A DNA stretch of 64,000 nt from Hippophae tibetana. Lineage: Eukaryota; Streptophyta; Magnoliopsida; Rosales; Elaeagnaceae. The translations under genes and the position numbers were made by a program. The notes beneath the pieces were generated by a model. The model had not been told where the DNA came from and ran no database searches. It saw only the letters and a list, made by a program, of their open reading frames with translations. The stretch is from contig CM072806.1 in assembly GCA_037013495.1 (NCBI GenBank), forward strand, positions 32,056,001 through 32,120,000. Reading direction: 5' to 3'. Shown piece after piece: positions 22,994-33,660 of the stretch. The stretch's first letter is position 1; every line of letters starts with the position of its first letter.

Positions 22994-23492
22994 TACATAT
23001 ATTTGGCCCCATATGATTGGTTCATATTGTCTTTAAAAAGTCAAATAGGTATCACAATTAAATATATCTTTTATTATTTATAAAAAATTATATCTTTTAT
23101 TGCTTAAATTCAAAAATGAATATTAATGAAAGAATTCACATGTATGAAAGATCATTAATAATCTAAATATATTGATTAATTCAATACTTAAATATTATAA
23201 ATTTAAATATTAATTAATCGATATTAGTTATTTATGATTATGTCATTGCCAAAAATTTTAATTAGGTTCTCATAAACAAAAAAATGTATTCATAAGTTTA
23301 CGCATAAACTACCTGAGCTCACCACTCATTCTCTTGCAAACTCTTTATGATCTTACCTTTTCTCTTAGAAACTAACTTAAGCATTAGAGCGAATATGACA
23401 CCTATTAATGTCATCCATTCTCACAAGATTTTTTAGTGATATATAAATCTACGTGTTAAGAGAATATGACCTAACAAAATTTGGTTTCAACA
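22994..23492 (+). repeat. Element B left LTR
   Basis: 499 bp. Begins TACATATATTTGGCCCC (TG lost) and ends GGTTTCAACA. Confidence 0.65.
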
Positions 23493-23596
23493 TCTCTCAT
23501 CAATTGGAACCCACACTAATTACGGTCTAGGATCAAAACATCGATATCTATGTAGGCCAAGTCTTTTGCAGAGAACATAATTGGGACATAACAACA

Positions 23597-23821
23597 ATGA
23601 ATGTTCAAGTTCAAGACACGAGGATCGGGAAAGGTACACCAGGGAATGAAGTGAGGCATAACCTCATTCACACCCAGGAAATACCTTCCCAAGAATCAAG
23701 AATTTTCAAAGGTAGAGGTCACGCGTCCACAAGAATAGGGGTCAAGAGAATGGTTATTACTTACCTCTCTCAAGAAGCCCACCAAGCAAAGGGTTGGGAG
23801 ATTGGAATTCCAAACCAATAA
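23597..23821 (+). pseudogene. Possible gag fragment of element B
   Basis: A 74-residue open frame rich in Gln, Arg and Gly (QDTRIGKGTPGNEVRHN, FKGRGHASTRIGVKRM). Its position just inside the LTR suggests gag, but no family motif is visible. It ends two bases before the LTR insertion that starts at 23822. Confidence 0.3.
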
Positions 23822-25150
23822 TGAATACTTGAATAACTAATGTTACATGATCTATTTGTACGTACATCATTATTTAAGCAAATCTATGTGTTTGAAATCA
23901 CGTGTATTTTATGTTATTTTTTAGGTATTTTTGGCTTTAAATTGATTCAAATGATAAAAACTTATAGAATCATGCCTGAAGCATTCATTTTCAATTTAGA
24001 AGATTAAAAGAACAAAACATGTAAGGCTTACATGTAATCCAACCAATTTGTAAGGGGTTAATCAAAAAGTGGAAACAAAGAGTTTAACTTGAGCTAAAAC
24101 GTGGATAAATGTTGGCTACAACACAATCCTTTCTGGACAAAATTAGGTGAACCAAAATGAGATGCGAGTTATAGAATGGATAAATATGGGCCACAGTATG
24201 CAATAATTAATCCCTTATGATCCATTTTTCTCTCCCATTTTCATCAATAGAAAGAGACTTATACACACCAAAATCAGAGACAAAAGAGAGGTTAGATAGA
24301 AATTGTTGTAGAAGTTTTATTTTTCTTAGTTTTGCAATAGTTTCAATCGAATAAACATTACAGACGATATTTTTTGAGGTTTTTCAAAGTATAGATCATT
24401 AAGAAAGTTTTGTATATTGAGGTATTTTATTTTAATTGTATTCGATTATTAATAGATTAAATCTTTATGTATTTTTCTAAATGTTATTTTTAATATATAG
24501 GTCATTCATTAAATCTGAGCATGTATGGCTGAATATTACTACGGGACATTAGTTATGTTTCCATATTTGTAAAAATTAATTTAGGTAAATACTTTTACAA
24601 AATAAATTGATATTATTTCTTTATTCAAGATTTATACACAGTTTATTACTGATAAATATATTGATGATATATTTTTCACAATAGATTTAAAATATAAAAG
24701 TTAGGTTTTAGGAATTAATAGTATAATTTAATCCTATCAATTATCTGAATTTAAATCTTCAATGACCAAATTAATTCTAAGCAAACATGATTAACTAGAT
24801 AATAATTTTCATAAATTTTCCTTTGAGTGTTAATTATCTATCTATCTATCTAGAATTGTTTGAATCAATTCTATTTCTATCATTTAATTTTATGTTATTA
24901 GTTTAGACTTTTCAAAACACAAATTATTGTAAAATAATGTTTAGGCTTACTTTTCTTGTTTGTTTTTAAGAAATTTATTAAATTATTTAAAAACATGTAG
25001 TTTTTCTTTGGACCGATCTTGGAAGTATACTTGTCACTTTTTACAAAGTGATTCATATACTTGTGAGCTTTTTTATAAATACAAAAATAGCTCCAAATAT
25101 TCTAAAAGTTTTAATATCAATATAATCATGGGTAATAAAAAATAGATAAC
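23822..25150 (+). repeat. Athila-like LTR inserted in element B (ends approximate)
   Basis: Plus orientation. The left tail (TGAATACTTGAATAAC, then TTATTTTTTAGGTATTTTTGGC near 23910) matches the U3 start of the solo LTR read on its own strand. The right part (GGACCGATCTTGGAAGTATACTTGTCAC near 25010, GTGATTCATATACTTGTGAG near 25050) matches its U5. An AATAAA lies near 24350. It separates the gag-like frame from the protease fragment of element B. Confidence 0.55.
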
Positions 25151-25546
25151 TACTATATTAGACCTAGGTGTAAGTATTAATTTAATGTTTTATTCATTAT
25201 AATTGCTACTAGAAGAAGTAGGTGAGTTGAAACCTATAATCATGTAAAGGATTTATTGTTACAAGTAAATAACCTTATCATACATGTAGATTTTGTAATT
25301 ACAAATGTGCAAAAAACCCTAAAATTGGAGAAGGAACACAATGAACTTCTTGGTAGGCCAATCATAGCCTATACCAAAACTTGTAAGTGTCTATTAAGGG
25401 AGTTTTTCAATGACAACCTTGGCGCAAATACTATACATTTTCAAGCACATACTAGCACAAACTCAATGACTAGTGGATCATTGAGTGAATTAGATTATAC
25501 AAACTATAATCCCCCAAAGAAATGTCTTGCAAAGACGTTCAATTAG
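25151..25546 (+). pseudogene. Ty3/gypsy aspartic protease fragment
   Basis: Broken frames read ILDLGVSINLMFYSL near 25155 (the position of the family's D-[LST]-GAS-type active site), GELKPIIM, and then in the open frame 25256-25546 ELLGRPIIAYTK (the family's flap-distal LGRP motif). The open frame is not in phase with the upstream motif, and stops intervene. Inactive. It is followed by 3' non-coding sequence rather than RT, so the rest of pol was deleted. Confidence 0.6.
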
Positions 25547-27409
25547 CACTTGATAGGAGTCAATCCATCGACATGGTAATATTATTTTCCTTTATTTTAA
25601 AAATTGTTATTTTTTTTTATGTTATTTTACATTTTATATAATTTGCTTTACTTTAGTTTATTTTATTTTCTATCTACGTGAACAATGGTTATCTTATTTA
25701 GAACTTGTTAAATTTGTAACTATTTGTTGAGATGCAATGTATGAAAAGTACATAGTAATCTATCTGTATAGTTAAATTTTTGAGATGATGGATACACGTG
25801 ACTTTCTACATCATTACTTTATCACATAAAACAAATTGGTAACTTTTATTTTCTTTATCTTTCTCTTTAATTTACATTTGTTGCATTGAAAAAATGTAAA
25901 TTTTAGGTTGGGGGTGGAGGAAAAGTTACATAAATTTAAGCATTTTTTTTAAAAAAAATATTAAACATGTGCTGATATTTATTTTCTTTTATTTAGTTTA
26001 TTTATTGGTTTAGTGATAGTTATGTTTTAAATTTTTTTACAAAATTATCATGTATTTAGTTGATCTTAAGCTATTAATTGAGTTCTTTGCACACTTGGAT
26101 TAATATCTTAAACATATCATAGAATAATGTGATAATTAGTTTTTTTCATAGTTTGTGTTTCATGATGTAATGTTGAGATTGAGATAAACCCAAAATTGGT
26201 GTTTATGAATCAAATAGTGGATGTTACCTTGGGAGAATATTTTGAGCCTATAATATTTCATTCTGAGTGATAATTTTGTTTTCTACTTCTTTAAACACTC
26301 TTCTTAATAATTCAAATTGTTATATGATCTCTACAGATTTTTCATTGAATGTTAGAATTTTTAACATCTAACAAAATGTCATGCACTTATTTTTTAAATT
26401 GAATGACTTAAGTAGTGCCATTTATGCATGACTTTTAATAAAATATATATATCTGGGGTTCCCTAATGCTAATATAAAAGCCAAAAATTGGTCACTCACT
26501 AAATACATACATGTACATGGGTCTGCTCTAATAAAATAAAATATATATATATATATAAAGAGTAAAAGAAAGGAAAGAAAAATAAATACTATAACCCAAA
26601 TGAAAGGAGTGAATCATTTTTATCTTGGTATCCATTCTCAATTTTGAAATCTCTTGCATCATAATTCTTCATCTTGGACCTCTTTTTGTGATGATGTTTG
26701 TGTGACTTATCACGAAGCATGGTGTTCCTAGAAGTAGGTTTATCAAAGTTGAAGTAGTGGTACATAAACTCCTAACTCTTAAAAAAAATCTTTAGAAAAA
26801 TTCTTGGCCGACCAGTCGGGATCCATATAAAAAGAAAAGGAAAAAGTTCTAAAAGTATAAGTATTCTTCAAGTTCCTAGAGGTCATGCAAATTCAAGGTA
26901 AACTAACTAAAAAGGTTAGAAAATGAAGATATATAGATCTACTTACCAAGAGTTGGGTGAAGCCTTAACTTTGATTTTAGAATGAGAGTTGTGAATGAGG
27001 CTGAAAGTGACCAAGTCTATATATAGACTAGCAGGTCCAATTTCAACCTCTTGTCAACACACGATTCAAGAGTATACACTGAGAGAAGATCAAGAAAAAT
27101 TAGGCTCAAAAGATATTAGATTTGGAAGTCAAACCCATAGGTTTATAGTTGACTTTTTCCTAACTTTCACTAGCCTTAACTTTCCAATCGAGACTTCAAT
27201 TGAAGAACTATAATAGCCAATGGAAAGCATGTGGCCTCAAAATTATGGTGGAATAAATATATTTATGGTACCATCTATACAAATTAGCTAAGACACTCTA
27301 GACCTAACTGTCATTGAGTCACTATACTTGTGTGAGATAACTTGCCTACCCACCTCACCCAAAGCACCCAGGTAGCCAAAGAGGCTTGTAATGGATAGAA
27401 AAACCATCA
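25547..27409 (+). other. 3' non-coding part of element B
   Basis: AT-rich. It contains a polypurine-like TAGGTTGGGGGTGGAGG at 25904-25920 and a (TA)n run at 26541-26560. The 72-codon frame at 26995-27213 has no recognised relative. Nothing else can be supported. Confidence 0.4.
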
Positions 27410-27892
27410 TGTATGCATGGCCCTATTTGATTGGTCCACATCAACTTTGAAAATTCAAATGGGCATAATCAACACACAATCATATGTATCTTTTATTGTT
27501 TAAATTCAAAATGAATATTAATGAAAAAATTCACATGTATGGAAGGTTATTACATTCTAAATAATTTTATATTAATTAATTTAATATTTAAATGTTATAA
27601 ATTTGAATATTAATTCATCAATATTAGTTATTTACGATTATTTCATTCGCTAAAACCTTTAAATATGTACACATAAATAGAAATTGTATGCATAAGTTTA
27701 CACATAAAATACTTAAGCTCACCACTCATGCTCTCTTAAACTCCCTTTGATCTTAGGTTTTCTCTTAGAAACTAACTTAAGCATCGGAGAGGATATGATA
27801 CCTACCAGTCTCGTCCCCTTTGATGTGATTTTCTAGTGATTTATAGGTTTACATGTTAAGAGAACACGACCTAACAAAAATCAACTTCAACA
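27410..27892 (+). repeat. Element B right LTR
   Basis: 483 bp, starts TGTATGCATGGCCC and ends AACTTCAACA, collinear with 22994-23492. Confidence 0.65.
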
Positions 27893-29614
27893 AATCACAT
27901 CAACAAGAATAAACCAGTTGCCACCAAACCCTACATCCATCACTATATTCAATAGTCATATAGTCTAAAGCCTTTTATAATTGTTCAACTCGTCTAGTGG
28001 TAGCATTTGTAACCAACTCATGTGTCTTTGTTTCCAATGTGATTCATTTAAGTCAGTTCAATTCAAAGCATATATTTGGGACAGTTCTCACATGTTTGAA
28101 AAGCACACTAGTTAACTTTTGGTTGGGTCTATATCTTTTTCATTTAATTTTTGGTGAAGGGCCACAGAAATCATGTAGATTATATTGTTTGTACTGTTTA
28201 GTCCATTAGATTGAAAACAATGTCATTTTGTACCTTATCTTTATCAAAATATATTTAGTCCCTTAGTTTTGTCAAAATAGCCAATTACGAAAAAATTATA
28301 TTATTTTAATGTTTTTTTATTTAAAATATTATTATTTTCTATCAAGTAATTAAAATACGAGTCTTTATTATAGAAAAAAAAAAAGTTAATATGAAAAATT
28401 TAAGGAAAAAATAAACAAAAATTTATATATATCTGTGTGTGTAAATTTTAATTTTTAATAAAAATTAAAAAAATAAAACATTAAAATAAAAGAATGGCAA
28501 TTAAAAATATTAAAAATGAATATTTGTGAATTTTTTCATATTAATTATAACTTTGCCATTGCTAAATATTCGTGGTTTAATTGTGTTTAATCACTTGACA
28601 AAAATAATAATGTTTTAATAGAAAAATCATTAAAATAATATAATTTGTCTTTAGCTCCTTTTACATAGCTAAGAAACTAATGACAATGTTTCTAATATAA
28701 GGGACGAAACAACACACATAATCTAATCTAAGAAACTTCTGTGGTATTTTTTTCTAAAATATAATTATTTTTTTAATAAATTCACATATATCTCTGTCAA
28801 AAAAATCATCTTGTTAATATCTATTTGAATCACAACCTTTTACCTATGAGGCTATTAATCAAACAATTAATAACATAATGAAATTTTTGAATCATAAAAC
28901 AAACATGTAAAAATGTTTGGTGCTCTAGTAAACCTATAAAAAGTGTCACATTAGTCTTGTAACCAAGTTAATCCATTTACATTTACATACAATTCTTATT
29001 CCCCACAACTTGAGCCACCACCTAAGCCATTTAACAATCTTATGGTGAACAACATAGTTAAATTGGCTTCTAATTCGATTAGGAAATATTTTCTTTACTC
29101 AAACATTCCAAATTTTTGCATTGAAACAAGCAACCCAAAAAAGAGCCTTCACATGCATCTATTTTTTCCAAAATTTACATTATGCGTGTTTTCTACCAAA
29201 GTCGCCTGATAAGCATCCATTTGTAATCATAATTGAAAGTCTTAGGTATGGTTTTTTCTATGGTCCTCCAAAGAAATTTACTAACACTTCCTTTAATTTG
29301 AAGAAATCTCATGCACCCTATTGAACCCCCGTTGACCAACTTGATGAGTTTGATGAAAATTTCTTGAACAATTTGACAAGTTTTGCTAAACTTACAAATT
29401 TTTAATGGGATGGTTCATTTCCTACCTGAAGCATGCTAATGCCTCTTTTACTCTTTTTAGACATTTTGCAAGTTGACTTACTCACAAGTTCTCGTATGCT
29501 CCTATTCCTCCTCGTGCTCCTCTAACGATACTTGTCAAAGTTTTTCCGATTTTGTCTGCTACTTTATAGCTATACAACTCGTTAGGAGTCAACTTTTTGT
29601 TAGAGGTGGATAAA
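27893..29614. other. Internal sequence of element A
   Basis: No coding similarity recognised. It contains a MITE-like inverted-repeat block at 28212-28715. The open frames of 67-70 codons here look random. Confidence 0.35.
28212..28715. mobile_element. MITE-like foldback element
   Basis: The outer ends are partly complementary: AAAACAATGTCATTTT near 28215 pairs with the reverse complement of CTAATGACAATGTTTC near 28690. TTATATTATTTTAATG near 28296 pairs with CATTAAAATAATATAA near 28630. It is AT-rich with no coding capacity. Ends and target duplication were not resolved. Confidence 0.35.
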
Positions 29615-29914
29615 TGATAGGAATTATTAATAAAAAAAATAAAGATAATTATTGTTTTAAATTAGGGTTATCTATATTATTACTGTCATCATCATCCTCA
29701 TTATCTATGATATATTTAGTTATATTTTTAATGTTTAGATTTATGATTTAAATTATTATATAGGTAAATATTTATCTTGATTATCATGTTAAAGTGTTAT
29801 GCATCACTGTATTTTAAAATCATAATTGAATTATTGGATCAACTATCAACTTGTTCTTCCTATATTTCTCTAATTTATCTCCCTATATTCTATTATATTT
29901 CCCAATCTGCAATA
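29615..29914 (+). repeat. Element A right LTR
   Basis: 300 bp, starts TGATAGGAATTATTAAT, preceded by a purine-rich tract and followed by CAACC. Confidence 0.7.
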
Positions 29915-30235
29915 CAACCACTGTACATGTGTTCACTTTGGGTGTTGCAACTTTTAGTTGGAGGAGTATGAAATAATCTTGTATTGTAGACTCCATTATT
30001 AAGGCAGAATACGCCCATGGTATAGAGTGACCCGTTATTCTATATTGTGATAATACTATAGACATAACACGGTCAAAAGAACAAAGAAACCACAAGAAGC
30101 AAAAACACAGAGAGAAAGTACTATTTTATTAGAGAAATCATACAATGTGGGATGTTAAAGTCACTAAGATTGCATCAAGAAAAATTTAGCATATATGTTC
30201 ACCAAGTCCTTGACTTCAAAGATATTTGAGGGAAT
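29915..30235 (+). pseudogene. Ty1/copia RNase H remnant C, part 2
   Basis: Resumes the copia gene interrupted at 22547: VHVFTLGVATFSWRSMK, stop, SCIVDS, then IKAEYAHG, VILYCDNTIDITRSKEQRNHKK, and a late GDVKVTKIASRK segment. It ends near QCGT at about 30240. The order matches the C-terminal half of copia RNase H, confirming that element A inserted into it. Confidence 0.75.
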
Positions 30236-30480
30236 CCGCAGTGTGGGACACCTGTTTTAAATGAAGAAGTATGAGTTTCTTAGTATATGTGCTCTTATGT
30301 AAAGCTATGTTAGTTTATTAGAAATTAGTGAATGTATGCATGTCTTAGCGAGAAGCTGATAACACAATAAAAGAATTGAACTGTTAGTTTTCACTTAGAT
30401 TAAATGATTATCTCTGACTAAATACCATAAGGCACTATAATATACATACTTATAATCCCGAGTCTACTATAATTTCAGTT
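30236..30480. other. Sequence downstream of copia remnant C
   Basis: Probably the 3' end or LTR of copia C, but no LTR partner was found. No gene seen. Confidence 0.3.
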
Positions 30481-30646
30481 GAAAGGATTTAGTGCCTTTG
30501 TATGAAAGTCTAAGATTTTCTCACGTGAGATGTTTTGGTACTTGATTACTTAAATCTATAGTCATGATAATCTTTCAAGATTCAAGTACCAAAACATCTC
30601 ACGTGAGAAAATCTTAGACTTTCATACAAAGGCACTAAATCCTTTC
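30481..30646. repeat. Perfect 65-bp inverted repeat with 36-nt loop
   Basis: Arm 30481-30545 is the exact reverse complement of arm 30582-30646 (65 of 65 positions by direct comparison), with loop 30546-30581. Each arm contains the palindrome TCACGTGA, a G-box core. Complementarity continues imperfectly for a few bases outside. A transcript in either direction would fold into a long perfect hairpin. It could be a very recent inverted duplication, a foldback element or a small-RNA precursor; the sequence alone does not decide. Confidence 0.95.
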
Positions 30647-30970
30647 AATTTACAGTTGGTACTTGAAAATATTGAGTATAATTATTAAAGGAACTGAAAA
30701 CTCAATAGCATAAGAAACTTACAGTTGGTTGACAATCTTAGTAGTGTATTCTAGTATCACACAAATTGGGTATTTCCACGAAGAGTTAAATAAAGTTTGT
30801 CTTAGTATGACATGGAAATCGTTTACTATTAGAAGATTGTGTACCAAAAGTTACGGGCTTTTAGTGGAATAACATCTAGATTAATAATTAGATCATTGTA
30901 TTCAAAGAAATGGAGTTACTAGTGATTAAATATTGTAAGCGTCGTGATATAATCTCATTGGTCCTCAAGA
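30647..30970. other. AT-rich sequence between the palindrome and copia D
   Basis: No gene or repeat recognised. It ends with CAAGA, the left target duplication of copia D. Confidence 0.35.
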
Positions 30971-31325
30971 TGTTGAAAGTAGGTGCTGCTACTCCCTTAA
31001 TTTTAGGATTGTTTTAGTCAATCCATGTTTTCAGCATTCTATGTTTTCATGAATAGAGTATTCCATGTTTTCATGAGTGGTGTGAGCATGAGTTCCTAGT
31101 TTTAAGAAGTGGTGTTTTTCATTCCTGAAATTCCGTAAAACTGCTGAAATTTCAGCAATTTGTTTCCTATAAATTGATGTAATAAGAAGCTAAAAATAAA
31201 AGCAAAAAAACTTATCTTAATCTCCAAAATGTGTGTGAACTCAATCTTCAAAATTGAGATGAACAAATGAAGGGTTTAGAAAACTTACCCAACATCTAAG
31301 AGGGGTTTAGAAAACTAACCCAACA
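30971..31325 (+). repeat. Copia D left LTR
   Basis: TGTTGAAAGT to ACCCAACA. The last 31 bp are a tandem copy of the preceding 31 bp (GGGTTTAGAAAACT at 31272 and again at 31303), so the ancestral end was probably at 31294. The right LTR lacks this copy. Confidence 0.85.
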
Positions 31326-31327
31326 TC

Positions 31328-31340
31328 TGGTATCAGAGCC
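31328..31340 (+). other. Primer-binding site, initiator tRNA-Met
   Basis: TGGTATCAGAGCC, the standard plant copia primer-binding site, two bases after the LTR. Confidence 0.9.
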
Positions 31341-31375
31341 AAGAAGGGAGCTGGAAAAAAAATCACAACAGCAAA

Positions 31376-32790
31376 ATGGCTACAAAAATGAAAGTTTTGT
31401 CCAACCAGTTATTCCCATATTCGATGGTCACTACGATCACTGGAATATGCTGATGGAAAACTTCCTAAGATCTAAGGAATTTTGGGATCTTATAGAAACT
31501 GGGATTGGAGAGATTAAACTGGATAGTTCAGAGGTTTCTGCTCAACAGAAGCAGAAAAATGATGCATTGAAATTGAAGGATCTAAAGGTAAAGATTTACC
31601 TATTTCAGGCAATCGACAAGTCTATTTTGGAGACAATCCTTAACAAGGATACAGCTAAGGACATCTTGGAATCTATGAAAAAGAAGTACCAAGGCTCCAA
31701 CAGAGTGAAGCGGGCACAACTTCAAACTCTCATAAGAGATTTTGAAACTCTTCAAATGAAGAAAGGAGAAACAATAAATGACTACTTTGGAAAAGTGATG
31801 ACAGTGGTAAACAAGATGCGTCTTCATGGTGAGAAAACCACAGATGACATTGTGGTGGAGAAAATACTAAGGTCATTGACTCCCAAGTTCGACTATGTGG
31901 TCTGCTCAATTGAGGAGTCTAATATAGTTGAAGATATGTCCATAGATGAACTGCAGAGTTCCATGCTCATGCATGAGCAAAGAATTAACAGGACCAGTGC
32001 AGTTGAAGAAATGTAGGCACTGAAGGTTTCCACCTTTAATGAGTCTTCAAACACAAGAGGAAGAGGTAAAGGTATTGGTGGACGTGGAAGAGGTCGAGGA
32101 CAACACTCTTATAACAAAAACTACAGAAAAGATGAAGATAGGGAATGGAGTAGAGAAGGAACTAAATCATTTTCTCAAACTCGAAGGGATGATGATCAAA
32201 ACAAGAAGAGACATTTTGACAAATCTAAGGTCGAATGTTACAGATGTAGGAACTTAGGTCATTACAAAAATGAGTGTGACACAAAAATGACCAAAGAAAA
32301 TGGTGAAAGATCCAACTTTGTAGAAAAGGGAAAGGAGAAAGAAGAGGAGACTTTGTTGATGGCCTTCCATGCAATGGAAGACACGGATGAAGACACATGG
32401 TACGTGGACATAGGTTGTAGTAACCATATGAGCGGTTGTAAGTCATCCTTCTCTAATCTAGATGAGAGTTTCACCATTTTTGTTAGTTTTGGTGATCGAT
32501 CAACTGTGAAGGTTGAAGGAAGGGGTGATATTCAAATAAGAACTAAGAATGAGTTCAGTGAGGTCATATCTAATTTATTTTACATACCTGACTTAAAAAC
32601 AAACCTGCTAAGTGCTGGCCAGTTGCAAGACAAAGGTTACACGATCACAATTAAAAAGGGAGAGTGTGAGATTTATGATCCCAAATGTGGATCAATTGCA
32701 GTGGTACAGATGACAAGAAATCGACTTTTCCCTCTCAAAATTAAATCAATGCAAACATGTTTGATAGCCAAAGAAAATATTTCAGTGTAG
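31376..32790 (+). pseudogene. Copia D gag and protease
   Basis: The start ATG at 31376 is out of frame with the rest because the A run at 31384-31388 is two bases longer than the frame allows. The remaining frame gives gag (FDGHYDHWNMLMENFL; 31447-32016), a TAG at 32014, a Gly/Arg-rich stretch, a CCHC zinc knuckle (CYRCRNLGHYKNEC, about 32235-32276) and the protease region. The protease active site reads DIG (VDIGCSNHMS, 32404-32433) where copia proteases have D-[ST]-G, so it should be inactive. The frame closes with TAG at 32788, just before the integrase finger. Confidence 0.85.
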
Positions 32791-33660
32791 AGATGGCATG
32801 AGAGATATGGGCATCTTCATTTCAACGGCCTCAGGACTCTAAAACAAAAGTACATGGTGGAAGGACTACCTGAAATCACAATGCCTTCCTCAACAACATG
32901 TGAGAACTGCATCACAGGGAAACATGATCGTGATATGTTTCCTACAGGAAAATCAACAAGATCCTGGAGCTGATTCACTCATATCTTTGTGGTCCAATGT
33001 CCCCTACATCTAATGGAGGTAAAAGATTTTTCATAACCTTCATAGATGACTACAGTAGAAAAGTTTGGGTGCATTTCTTGCAAGAAAATTCAGAAGCTTT
33101 TGAAGCTTTCAAAAATTTCACTTCTCTAGTAGAGACACAAACAGAAAAAAAAGATCAAATGTCTAAGAACAGATCGAGGAGGAGAATTATGTTCTAAGGA
33201 GTTTTTTGAGTTTTTCAATGAAAAAGGGAATTAATAGACAGTTGACAACAATTTATACACCACAACAAAATGGTGTATGTGAGAGGAAGAATCGTACCAT
33301 AGTCAATATGGTAAGGAGTTTACATGCAACAAGACAGGTTCCCAAATTTTTCTGGCCTGAAGCTATTTATTGGACAGTTCACATTCTTAATAGAAGTCCA
33401 ACATTTTCTGTTAAGAACATGACTCCACAAGAATCATGGAATGGAAAGAAACCAATTGTAGATCATTTCAAGGTATTTGGTTGCATAGCATATGCACACA
33501 TACCTAATCAGAGAAGGAAAAAGCTGGATGACAAGACTGAAAATGTGTGTTCCTAAGGGTAAGTGAATTGTCAAAAGCTTATAAACTATTTAACCCAGTT
33601 TCAGGAAAGATAGTGATAAGCCCTGACGTGGTGTTTGATGAGGAAAAAAGGTGGAATTAG
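32791..33660 (+). pseudogene. Copia D integrase
   Basis: The pre-integrase finger reads WHERYGHLHFNG and CENCITGKHDRDMFPTGK, then a frameshift near 32965. The core continues in another frame with FIDDYSRKVWVHFL. A shift in the A run at 33148-33156 follows, then CLRTDRGGEL, TPQQNGVCERKNRTIVNM and FGCIAYAHIPNQRRKKLDD. A further frameshift near 33545 and a TAG at 33658 end it. Acidic core residues appear retained, but the frame is not. Confidence 0.85.

Larger units (their letters stand above)
22994..27892 (+). mobile_element. Gypsy-type LTR element B nested in element A
   Basis: Direct repeats 22994-23492 and 27410-27892 share long blocks (for example GATTGGT(T/C)CA, CTTTTATTG(C/T)TTAAATTC, AGCTCACCACTCAT, AACTTAAGCAT and GACCTAACAAAA). 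AATCAC on the left (22988-22993) and right (27893-27898) is the likely target duplication. The interior holds a gag-like frame, a further LTR insertion and an aspartic-protease fragment, then jumps to 3' non-coding sequence. It therefore lacks RT, RNase H and integrase. Confidence 0.65.
22548..29914 (+). mobile_element. LTR element A, inserted in copia RNase H and itself interrupted by element B
   Basis: Two direct repeats of exactly 300 bp (22548-22847 and 29615-29914) frame the element. Both start TGAT, contain AATAAAGATAATTATT and TTTAGATTTAT, and end TTTCCCAATCT(A/G)CA plus three bases. The flanking CAACC duplication and the copia reading frame resuming on the far side support insertion. 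Subtracting element B leaves only about 1.9 kb of internal sequence without recognisable gag or pol, so it looks non-autonomous. A purine-rich GTTAGAGGTGGATAAA precedes the right LTR. The LTR end is ambiguous by 3 bp. Strand follows that polypurine-like tract. Confidence 0.65.
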
